DNA of 12,248 nt from Methylophilaceae bacterium (lineage in GTDB: Bacteria; Pseudomonadota; Gammaproteobacteria; Burkholderiales; Methylophilaceae), in the NCBI GenBank assembly GCA_025362115.1, contig JANYIK010000085.1:1-12248 (forward strand), in the 5' to 3' direction. The notes below the pieces were generated by a model. The model saw nothing but the letters and a program-made list of their open reading frames with translations. It made no database searches and was not told where the DNA came from. Of the stretch, positions 6,183 to 12,248 are shown piece by piece. The translations under genes were made by a program, and so were the position numbers. Within the stretch, counting starts at the first letter, position 1, and every line of letters begins with the position of its first letter.

Positions 6183-7118
6183 ATGATGAAAACAAGAATT
6201 TGTTTGTGGCTAATGTTGCTTATCCTAACTGCATGTACCGCAGCGCCAGTCAGGCCGGTGTCGGAGAACGTCCCCATTGCACCACAAGAAATCGCCCCTC
6301 TAGAAAAAACCATCGCACCCAAAGCGCTCAAGCCGAAAATCGCCTTGGTGTTGGGCGGCGGCGCGGTACGCGGTTTTGCCCATGTGGGTGTCATTAAGGT
6401 GTTGGAAGCGCAAGGTATTATTCCCGATATGGTGGTGGGAACCAGTGCCGGTAGTGTGGTGGGAGCGCTTTACGCGGCGGGATATTCTGGTTTCGAGTTG
6501 CAAAAAATAGCGTTTAAGCTGGAAGAAGACAGCGTAGGCGATTGGATCGTGCCAGACCGCGGGTTTATCAAGGGCGAGGCCCTGCAAGCTTTTATCAACA
6601 AGGCGGTGCAAAATAAGCCTATAGAAAAACTGCGTAAGCCGTTTGCCGCCATCACTACTGATTTACAGAGCGGCGAAATGGTCGTTTTTTCTCGGGGTAA
6701 CACGGGGCAGGCGGTACGTGCTTCTAGCAGTATTCCAGGAGTGTTTCAGCCGGTGAATATCAATGGCCGTGATTACGTCGATGGCGGCTTGACCAGTCCG
6801 GTGCCGGTGCGCGCAGCACGGGCGTTGGGGGCGGATGTGGTGATTGCGGTGGACATTAACGCTAAGCCAAAATCGCGCAAAATTGAGGGTTTGACCGATA
6901 TTTTGTTACAGACTTTTAGCATCATGGGGCAAGCGATTAGTGGTCGTGAATTGCAAGAGGCCGACGTGGTGATACGCCCTAATACAGTCACTATTGGCGC
7001 AACAGACTTTGCCCAAAAACATGAAGCAATTTTAGAGGGTGAAAAAGCCGCACAAGCGGCGCTGCCACTTATTCGGCAGAAGATTCAACAAGCAGCGGAG
7101 AAGAAGGCAACACCTTAG
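6183..7118 (+). CDS. Patatin-like phospholipase family lipoprotein (RssA-like)
   Basis: A 311-residue protein with an N-terminal lipoprotein signal: hydrophobic residues 8-15, then the lipobox LTAC with Cys18 as the lipidation site. A Pro/Ala-rich linker (19-50) leads to a patatin domain. The oxyanion-hole motif GGGAVRG is at 58-64, the nucleophile Ser88 is in GTSAG, and the catalytic Asp200 is in DGG. Patatin-domain enzymes are Ser-Asp dyad acyl hydrolases of phospholipids or other acyl esters. The substrate here is unknown. The lipid anchor places it in the envelope, whereas E. coli RssA is not a lipoprotein. Two adjacent ATGs (6183, 6186) are possible starts. It is divergent from the Fur-controlled operon with a 134-base shared upstream region. 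Its last 50 bases overlap the convergent NlpC/P60 gene. Confidence 0.9.
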   Translation: MMKTRICLWLMLLILTACTAAPVRPVSENVPIAPQEIAPLEKTIAPKALKPKIALVLGGGAVRGFAHVGVIKVLEAQGIIPDMVVGTSAGSVVGALYAAGYSGFELQKIAFKLEEDSVGDWIVPDRGFIKGEALQAFINKAVQNKPIEKLRKPFAAITTDLQSGEMVVFSRGNTGQAVRASSSIPGVFQPVNINGRDYVDGGLTSPVPVRAARALGADVVIAVDINAKPKSRKIEGLTDILLQTFSIMGQAISGRELQEADVVIRPNTVTIGATDFAQKHEAILEGEKAAQAALPLIRQKIQQAAEKKATP

Positions 7119-7632
7119 AATTCGCAGGAGATTTTTGATCTAGCTTTTCATTCAAGCGGCGTGCGCCGGTAAAGCGTTTCGCCCAGTATTCTTCCTTCAT
7201 ATTCACTACCCCCACACCACCGCCAGCGCTTGGTGCATGTACAAATCGGTTATCGCCAATGTAGATGCCCACATGCGAAAAAGTGGATTTTAAGGTGTTA
7301 AAAAACACCAAGTCTCCTGGCTGCAATTGGTCTACAGGAATGTTTTGGCCGATTTGACTAATCGCCAGGGCGCCGTGTGGTAAGGTAAAGTTGGCGGCTT
7401 GCTTGAACACATAGCTGACAAAACCGCTACAGTCAAAGCCCGTTTCTGGCGAAGTGCCGCCGAACTTATAGGGCGTACCGGTCAACGCCAAAGCGCTCAT
7501 CAACACCTCTTGCGCCGTATTACTGGCTTGTTCCAACAAGCTAGGGGATTTGTCGCTGGAGGTGTCTTCAGCGTAACTTACGTTCGCCGCTGCCGTAAGA
7601 ATCAGCAAAAATATGAATTGAATTAGTCGCAT
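7069..7632 (-). CDS. NlpC/P60-family cell-wall endopeptidase
   Basis: A 187-residue secreted cysteine peptidase. Residues 1-21 form a signal peptide (IFLLILTAAANVSYA, then ED). The catalytic domain spans about 42-160 with nucleophile Cys68 (GFDCSGFVSYVF), His120 (FSHVGIYIG) and His132 (FVHAPS). It has the GTPYKFGG opening and PGDLVFF core typical of the family. Such enzymes cleave peptide stems of peptidoglycan, usually the gamma-D-Glu-diaminopimelate bond, as in E. coli MepS (Spr). The protein has no lipobox, so it should be free in the periplasm. The tail after residue 160 is low-complexity and polar, and its last 17 codons overlap the patatin gene on the other strand. No ribosome binding site precedes the ATG. 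The signal peptide fixes the start. Confidence 0.92.
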   Translation of the reverse strand: MRLIQFIFLLILTAAANVSYAEDTSSDKSPSLLEQASNTAQEVLMSALALTGTPYKFGGTSPETGFDCSGFVSYVFKQAANFTLPHGALAISQIGQNIPVDQLQPGDLVFFNTLKSTFSHVGIYIGDNRFVHAPSAGGGVGVVNMKEEYWAKRFTGARRLNEKLDQKSPANSKVLPSSPLLVESSAE

Positions 7633-7639
7633 GTCGCGG

Positions 7640-7669
7640 ATTCTAATAGAAAATTAGCTTTTTAAGCAA
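7640..7669 (-). promoter_or_regulatory. Possible promoter of the NlpC/P60 gene
   Basis: On the minus strand, TTGCTT (complement of 7664-7669) and TAGAAT (complement of 7640-7645) are separated by 18 bases. If used, transcription would begin at about 7633, almost at the ATG (7632), giving a leaderless or nearly leaderless message. That would agree with the absence of a ribosome binding site. The -35 match is only moderate. Confidence 0.35.
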
Positions 7670-7725
7670 GCTGAAACTTGGCTAGTGTAGAATCGAAGCC
7701 CCCTTTAATCACTTGCTGCTCTCAT

Positions 7726-9408
7726 ATGATTCGTCAAACAGTTTCTGTCATGCGCGATTTTGGCCGAATGCGCGAAATTGCTCGCATCCTCATGCGCTAC
7801 GGCTGGGGCGACGCTATTGAACGCTTAGGGCTCTCCAAAAATTTAGGTCTAGCCGGAAAATTGCTTAATTTCAAGGGCGCAGAAGACGTGATGCACCTAG
7901 ATCCAGCGGTGCGGATACGTTTGGCAATTGAGGAACTGGGGCCTACGTTCGTAAAGCTGGGACAAGTACTGGCAACCCGCGCTGACCTGTTCCCCCCGCA
8001 ATGGGTGAGCGAGTTTGCCAAGCTGCAAGACAAAGTACCGCCTGTGCCTTTTGAGGACTTGCTGCCGGAGCTTGAAAAAACCTTGGCAGCCTCACCATTT
8101 GAGGTGTTCAAACACTTAGACAGCACGCCCATCGCCGCTGCCTCTATCGCGCAGGTTCACGTTGCCGAGCTGCAAGATGGCACGCCAGTCGTGCTTAAAA
8201 TTCGTCGCCCTAACATTTTGAAGCGCATCGAAGCTGACTTGCGCCTGCTTTCCCATCTAGGGCGATTGCTGGAAAACCAAATGCCGGAAATTCGGCGTTT
8301 TCAACTGGGCAAAATCATCGGTCAGTTCGCCAAGTCGTTACGCAAAGAGCTAGACCTCGCCGCCGAAGGTCGCAATACCGATCGTTTTGCGCGCAATTTC
8401 AAAGACGACCCTAATGTGTCCTTTGCCAAAATTCATTGGCAGCACAGTTCAGAAGTTTTACTGGTGATGGAGCGCATCAACGGAATTCCCGGCAATGACC
8501 TAGTCGCGGCTGCAGAAGCTGGATTGGATTGCAAAGTCATGGCAGGACACGGTGCGGATGCGATTCTCAAAATGGTGCTGATAGATGGCTTTTTTCACGC
8601 CGACCCGCATCCTGGTAATATTTTTTATTTGCCTGACAGTCGCATCGTCATTATTGATTGCGGCATGGTGGGAAGAATCACCAAAACCCGTCGTGACGAA
8701 ATCGCTGACATGCTGGCAGCCTTGGTTTCGCGTGACTATGATGCCTTGCTGGGTGTGTTGATTGCATGGTCTGGCGATGTGCAGGTAAGTGAAGAGAAGC
8801 TTGCCGCCGATATAGATGAATTCTTGTGCAATTACGAAAGCGCTCCGTTGAAGCAGATTCGATTTGGCGATTTGCTGGGCGATCTCACGACCGTCATGCG
8901 TGAGAATCATCTATCTGTTCCACCTGATTTGGCCATGCTGTTCAAAGCCTTGGTAACACTGGAAGGTTTGGGACGGCAGCTAGACCCAGATTTCCAAATC
9001 GTGCGTCACCTCACACCCTTTGTGAAACATGTCATCATCAGCCGCTACAAACCCGGCGCGTTATTGAAGCGTGGACGCAAGGGCGTGATGGATGCAATGG
9101 GTTTGCTGGTAAGTGTGCCACGCGACATCGGTAGCCTGCTCAAAGATTTGCGCCGCGGCAAAGTCAAAGTAGAGCTGGATTTGAAGCGTCTAGACCACTT
9201 TGGCCACCAGCTAGACCACAGTACCAATCGTTTGACCTTAGCTCTGGTGACATCGGCACTAATCATAGGATCTTCCATAGTGATGACGGTCAAGGGTGGT
9301 CCCACCATATTTGGGTTACCTGCATTTGGTTTTCTTGGCTTTTCCCTGGCTTCTTTTCTCGGGTTAAAACTGGTGCTTTCTATCTGGCGTTCCAATCGAG
9401 AGGACTAA
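7726..9408 (+). CDS. ubiB: UbiB/ADCK (AarF/ABC1) family atypical kinase, ubiquinone biosynthesis factor
   Basis: A 560-residue membrane-anchored protein of the UbiB family, which is needed for ubiquinone synthesis and is thought to act as an ATPase on lipid intermediates. Family hallmarks from the chosen start are KLGQ at 77-80, the Ala-rich loop IAAASIAQVH at 136-145, Lys158 in VVLKIRRP, the E208-L-D210 motif, HADPHPGN at 291-298, and DCG at 311-313, as in E. coli UbiB. Two C-terminal transmembrane helices lie at about 503-522 and 529-553. A longer reading from TTG at 7678 adds 16 residues unlike the family. The ATG at 7726 is preferred, and a TAGAAT -10-like element at 7688-7693 would lie inside the longer form. 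There is no clear ribosome binding site. It is not beside ubiE or ubiJ, so a second ADCK paralogue is possible. The stop overlaps the phosphorylase stop by 4 bases. Confidence 0.9.
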   Translation: MIRQTVSVMRDFGRMREIARILMRYGWGDAIERLGLSKNLGLAGKLLNFKGAEDVMHLDPAVRIRLAIEELGPTFVKLGQVLATRADLFPPQWVSEFAKLQDKVPPVPFEDLLPELEKTLAASPFEVFKHLDSTPIAAASIAQVHVAELQDGTPVVLKIRRPNILKRIEADLRLLSHLGRLLENQMPEIRRFQLGKIIGQFAKSLRKELDLAAEGRNTDRFARNFKDDPNVSFAKIHWQHSSEVLLVMERINGIPGNDLVAAAEAGLDCKVMAGHGADAILKMVLIDGFFHADPHPGNIFYLPDSRIVIIDCGMVGRITKTRRDEIADMLAALVSRDYDALLGVLIAWSGDVQVSEEKLAADIDEFLCNYESAPLKQIRFGDLLGDLTTVMRENHLSVPPDLAMLFKALVTLEGLGRQLDPDFQIVRHLTPFVKHVIISRYKPGALLKRGRKGVMDAMGLLVSVPRDIGSLLKDLRRGKVKVELDLKRLDHFGHQLDHSTNRLTLALVTSALIIGSSIVMTVKGGPTIFGLPAFGFLGFSLASFLGLKLVLSIWRSNRED

Positions 9409-11906
9409 TCCTTTGGCTTGATGGTGGGCAAGTGCCAAATGTCGTGGTTGTAGTCAGCGATGGTGCGGTCGCTGGAAAATTTTCCACTGGCCGCAGAGTT
9501 CAAAATGCTCATGCGAACCCAGTTTTCTTGATCTAAATAAGCCGCGGCAACGCGATTCTGGGCATCTACATAGCCACGGAAGTCGGCGGCGGTCATCCAC
9601 GGGTCGTGCGGATTAGTAATGGCGTGGACGATAGGTTCAAATATCCCCGGCTCGAAGGTGTTGAAATGGTTACTTTGCAACAGGTGTATCACCCGTGCTA
9701 AATCGCTATCTGCCGCGATGATGGCGGCAGGATCATAATGTCCGTGTAGGGCTTCTACTTCATCGGCATCCAGCCCAAACAGGAAGAAATTGTCCGCACC
9801 TGCCTCTTCACGAATTTCGATATTAGCGCCGTCCAGCGTACCTATGGTCAAAGCACCGTTCATCATGAATTTCATGTTGCCAGTGCCTGATGCTTCTTTG
9901 CCTGCGGTCGAAATTTGTTCGGACAAATCCGCACCCGCACAAATCACTTCCATCGCAGTCACGCGGTAATCGGGGAAGAATGCGAGGCGCAGCAAGCCTT
10001 GGGTGTCGTGATCTTCGTTAATCAAGGTCGCCACAGCATTGACTAGTTTGATGATACGTTTTGCCATCGCGTAACCAGGCGCTGCTTTGCCGCCAATCAA
10101 CACGCAGCGCGGGGTAATGCCGGCTTTGTCACCACGCTTGATACGGTCGTAGAGATGGATGACGTGCAGCACGTTGAGCAACTGCCGTTTGTATTCGTGG
10201 ATGCGCTTCACTTGCACGTCAAAGATGGCGTTAATGTCAAACTCTATTCCGCAATCGCGTTTGACCATCTCCGCCAGTCGCGCTTTGTTGGCTTGTTTGA
10301 CGGCACGCCATTGGGCGCGGAAGTTGGCATCTTCAGCGTAAGGGCTAAGTTTGCGTAGCTGTGGCAAGTCGGTCACCCATGTGGCACCGATAGTGTTGGT
10401 AATAAGCTTGCTCAATGCTGGGTTGCTAGAGGCTATCCAGCGTCTAGGTGTGACACCATTAGTCTTGTTGTTAAATTTTTCTGGCCACAGCTCAAAAAAA
10501 TCGCGGAACAAGTGTTGCGTCAGCAGTTGCGAATGTAGCGCTGCCACGCCATTCACCGAAGTGCTGGCGACGACCGCCAGATAGGCCATACGGATATATT
10601 TTCCGCCGTTTTCTTCAATGATGGACATGCGTTGTAGTCGCTCTAAATCGCCAGGCCAGCGCTTTTCAACTGTAGCAAGAAAGCGTACGTTGATCTCGCA
10701 GATAATCTCGTACAAACTTGGCAATAAACGGCTAAACATACCGACCGACCATTTTTCCAATGCCTCAGGCAGCAGCGTGTGGTTGGTGTAAGCGACCGAT
10801 GTTGAGGTGATTGCCCAAGCTTGTTCCCAGCTCAAATCGTGTTCATCCATCAGCAAGCGCATCAGTTCCGGCACGGCACAAGTGGGGTGCGTGTCATTGA
10901 GCTGGAAGGCGTTCTTTTCGGCAAACTGGCTAAAATCGTTACCATGCCGGTCAACCCAGCAGCGCAACACGTCTTGCAAACTGGCAGATGCAAGAAAGTA
11001 TTGCTGGCGTAAGCGCAGTTCTTTGCCGTTTTCGCTGGAGTCGTTGGGGTATAGCACCATAGTGATTTGCTCGGCAGCATTTTGCGAAGCGACCGCATCG
11101 GCATAGCTTCCGGCGTTAAATTCACCCAAGTCGAATTCGTTAGTTGCCGTGGATTTCCACAGCCGTAAAGTGTTGACCGTGCCATTGCGATAACCAGGAA
11201 TCGGCATGTCGTAAGCAATCGCCATCACGTCGTGTGAATGCACCCATTTGGCTTTGGGCAGGCCATCGCTACCGGTATGGAATTCGGTATGCCCGCCAAA
11301 TTTAACGCGCACCGCCAGTTCTTGCCGTTCAATCTCCCAAGGATTGCCGATACGCAACCAATGGTCGGGCTCTTCATGTTGGTGGCCATTTTTTATCTTC
11401 TGGCGGAACATGCCGTACTCATAGCGAATGCCATAGCCGCGCACGGGGAGTTGCAAGGTAGCGCAACTGTCCAGAAAACAAGCCGCAAGCCGCCCCAAAC
11501 CGCCATTACCCAAACCCGCGTCATGTTCCTGATCTATGATTTCTTCCAGCTCCAGGCCGACACTTTTGAGGATTTGTGCTGTATCCGAATCCACGTCCAA
11601 ATTAAGCATTGCATTACCCAGCGCTCGTCCCATCAGAAATTCCAAAGACAAGTAGTAAGTGCGCTTGCAGTCTGATTCGGTTTGGGCAGCGCGCGTCTTT
11701 TTCCAGCGCTCTACAAGTCGGCCTCTCCAAGCCATGGAAAATGCAGTAAAGACGTGATAGGCCGCCTGGTTAAGATTGCTTCTCCCCAAGGTGCGACTGA
11801 AATAGTGCCGAAAATCCTCAACGATGGCTTTCCCATCCATGCTGGAAGAGGGAAGAGTGAAAAAATCTGCCGAGGTCTTGCTGGAAACAAAGGGTTTGGA
11901 GTTCAT
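9405..11906 (-). CDS. glgP: Glycogen/starch/alpha-glucan phosphorylase
   Basis: An 833-residue cytoplasmic GT35 phosphorylase that releases glucose-1-phosphate from the non-reducing ends of glycogen or maltodextrin. The length is that of full-size bacterial and animal enzymes. The pyridoxal-phosphate signature EASGTGNMKFMMNGALTIGT is intact, with the Schiff-base lysine at about position 679. Other conserved blocks include RTYYLSLEFLMGRAL, GLGNGGLGRLAACFLDS, QLNDTHPTCAVPELMR, NGVTPRRWI and DVQVKRIHEYKRQLLN. The ATG at 11906 gives a short Ser-rich leader before the conserved core. A downstream Met at residue 23 is an alternative start. No clear ribosome binding site or complete promoter is seen: a TACAAT lies upstream on the minus strand, but without a good -35. 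There are no other glycogen genes in the window. Its stop overlaps that of the convergent ubiB gene by 4 bases. Confidence 0.96.
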   Translation of the reverse strand: MNSKPFVSSKTSADFFTLPSSSMDGKAIVEDFRHYFSRTLGRSNLNQAAYHVFTAFSMAWRGRLVERWKKTRAAQTESDCKRTYYLSLEFLMGRALGNAMLNLDVDSDTAQILKSVGLELEEIIDQEHDAGLGNGGLGRLAACFLDSCATLQLPVRGYGIRYEYGMFRQKIKNGHQHEEPDHWLRIGNPWEIERQELAVRVKFGGHTEFHTGSDGLPKAKWVHSHDVMAIAYDMPIPGYRNGTVNTLRLWKSTATNEFDLGEFNAGSYADAVASQNAAEQITMVLYPNDSSENGKELRLRQQYFLASASLQDVLRCWVDRHGNDFSQFAEKNAFQLNDTHPTCAVPELMRLLMDEHDLSWEQAWAITSTSVAYTNHTLLPEALEKWSVGMFSRLLPSLYEIICEINVRFLATVEKRWPGDLERLQRMSIIEENGGKYIRMAYLAVVASTSVNGVAALHSQLLTQHLFRDFFELWPEKFNNKTNGVTPRRWIASSNPALSKLITNTIGATWVTDLPQLRKLSPYAEDANFRAQWRAVKQANKARLAEMVKRDCGIEFDINAIFDVQVKRIHEYKRQLLNVLHVIHLYDRIKRGDKAGITPRCVLIGGKAAPGYAMAKRIIKLVNAVATLINEDHDTQGLLRLAFFPDYRVTAMEVICAGADLSEQISTAGKEASGTGNMKFMMNGALTIGTLDGANIEIREEAGADNFFLFGLDADEVEALHGHYDPAAIIAADSDLARVIHLLQSNHFNTFEPGIFEPIVHAITNPHDPWMTAADFRGYVDAQNRVAAAYLDQENWVRMSILNSAASGKFSSDRTIADYNHDIWHLPTIKPKD

Positions 11907-11991
11907 GATGTATGGCGATGGAATATGGAATAAGAAAGTTCAAAAGCAAGCAGCAATTGTACCTGCTAATAAAGTGGATTTTTTAAAACTT

Positions 11992-12021
11992 AATCAGAGG
12001 TTCCCTAGGGAACCTCTGATT
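11992..12021. terminator. 30-base perfect palindrome between dhaK and the phosphorylase gene, probable terminator
   Basis: The 30 bases are a perfect inverted repeat centred on CCTAGG, able to form a stem of about 13 pairs with a four-base loop. It begins five bases after the dhaK stop codon. On the minus strand the stem is followed by AAGTTTTAAAAAATCC, a short U-run displaced by two bases. On the plus strand it is followed by TTTCTCTT. The placement and GC-rich stem suggest a rho-independent terminator for dhaK, able to act in either direction. No plus-strand gene reads toward it. An operator role for the phosphorylase gene is a less likely alternative. Confidence 0.7.
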
Positions 12022-12026
12022 TTCTC

Positions 12027-12248
12027 TTACATTTTCCAGCGCAAAGCAGGGGTATGCACCGGGCTATCCCAATGATAGCGAATTTCGTCATCCAGCAAAC
12101 ACAAGGTGATTGAAGCGCCCGCCATATCTAGCGAGGTGGTGTAGTTGCCCACCAGCGAGCGCGTAATGTTCAGTCCGTGTGCCTTCAACAGTTTTTCTGC
12201 ACTGTGATAGAGCAAATAAAGTTCCATCAGTGGCGTGCCACCAAAACC
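12027..12248 (-). CDS. dhaK: Dihydroxyacetone kinase, DhaK subunit, C-terminal part (5' end outside window)
   Basis: The last 73 residues of a DhaK protein. The frame is open to the window edge and begins GFGGTPLMELYLLY, then NITRSLVGNYTTSLDMAGAS, LLDDEIRYHW and the terminal SPVHTPALRW. These are the C-terminal blocks of the DhaK (DAK1) domain, which binds dihydroxyacetone covalently through a histidine lying outside this window. The protein stops right after TPALRWKM, so it is a separate DhaK subunit and not the fused DhaK-DhaL kinase. It should therefore work with a DhaL partner and either a PTS-type DhaM or ATP. Which of these applies cannot be seen here. The reading starts inside the gene: the first ATG in view (12227) is internal, since the family motif continues upstream of it. 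A palindromic terminator follows the stop. Confidence 0.9.
   Translation of the reverse strand, partial: GFGGTPLMELYLLYHSAEKLLKAHGLNITRSLVGNYTTSLDMAGASITLCLLDDEIRYHWDSPVHTPALRWKM

Noticed and set aside
7678..7725. Sixteen-codon TTG-initiated extension of the UbiB protein
   Set aside because: The extra residues do not resemble the family N-terminus, there is no ribosome binding site before the TTG, and a -10-like TAGAAT lies inside it. The ATG at 7726 starts right at the conserved amphipathic region.
8500..8910. Minus-strand open frame of 136 codons inside ubiB
   Set aside because: It lies wholly antisense to a strongly conserved kinase domain and shows no family resemblance. It is a shadow of ubiB codon composition.
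11238..11675. Plus-strand open frame of 145 codons inside the phosphorylase gene
   Set aside because: It is antisense to conserved phosphorylase blocks, with no ribosome binding site or recognisable product. The same holds for the other long antisense frames, for example 78-470 and 1207-1611.
11907..11991. Promoter for the phosphorylase gene
   Set aside because: A minus-strand TACAAT and several TTGCTT/TTGAAC hexamers exist, but no pair has good spacing and good matches on both sides.
1..12248. CRISPR array, tRNA/rRNA gene, insertion sequence, phage or defence genes
   Set aside because: No direct-repeat array, cloverleaf-like segment, transposase motif or terminal inverted repeat was seen. 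All space is taken by housekeeping and metabolic genes.

Overview
The window is a gene-dense stretch of bacterial chromosome with no mobile element, tRNA, rRNA or CRISPR array visible. The gene set (Coq7-type ubiquinone hydroxylase, GlcF-like iron-sulfur protein, CtpA protease, FTR1 iron permease, UbiB kinase, glycogen phosphorylase, DhaK) and the protein sequences look like a betaproteobacterium. A Nitrosomonadales/Gallionella-like chemolithotroph is possible, but that assignment is inference. There are 12 coding regions, and the first and last are cut by the window edges. No gap between genes exceeds about 135 bases.

Layout. Bases 1-578 (+) hold the end of an FKBP peptidyl-prolyl isomerase gene, joined by a one-base overlap to an OsmC-like gene. 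Bases 4015 down to 575 (-) form a compact cluster in the order ctpA-like S41 protease, glcF-like Fe-S protein, coq7, small DUF2322-like gene. Its junctions are a 2-base gap and two 4-base start/stop overlaps, so it is very probably one transcript. Bases 6048 down to 4153 (-) form a second operon: periplasmic cupredoxin-fold protein, FTR1 permease, outer-membrane beta-barrel protein. It is headed by a good sigma70 promoter overlapped by a strong Fur-box match. Divergent from it is a patatin-like lipoprotein gene (6183-7118, +), whose 3' end runs 50 bases into an oppositely oriented NlpC/P60 gene (7632-7069). A UbiB/ADCK kinase (7726-9408, +) then converges on a glycogen phosphorylase (11906-9405, -). 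Upstream of the phosphorylase a 30-base perfect palindrome separates it from the end of a dhaK gene (12248-12027, -).

How the genes work together. The second operon reads as an iron-repressed ferric/ferrous iron import cassette: a periplasmic iron-handling protein, an inner-membrane permease with two REXXE motifs, and a barrel protein of unknown role that may serve the outer membrane. Coq7 makes the penultimate intermediate of ubiquinone, and UbiB is an accessory factor of the same pathway, though the two are not adjacent. GlcF would pass electrons from glycolate oxidation to quinone, so the glcF-coq7 pairing has a redox logic, though this is inference. Glycogen phosphorylase and DhaK are carbon-storage and triose genes.

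No wholly new system is evident. The most interesting items are the iron cassette, with its cupredoxin lacking copper ligands and its unassigned barrel, the translationally linked uncharacterised gene after coq7, and the consistent tail-to-tail gene overlaps.
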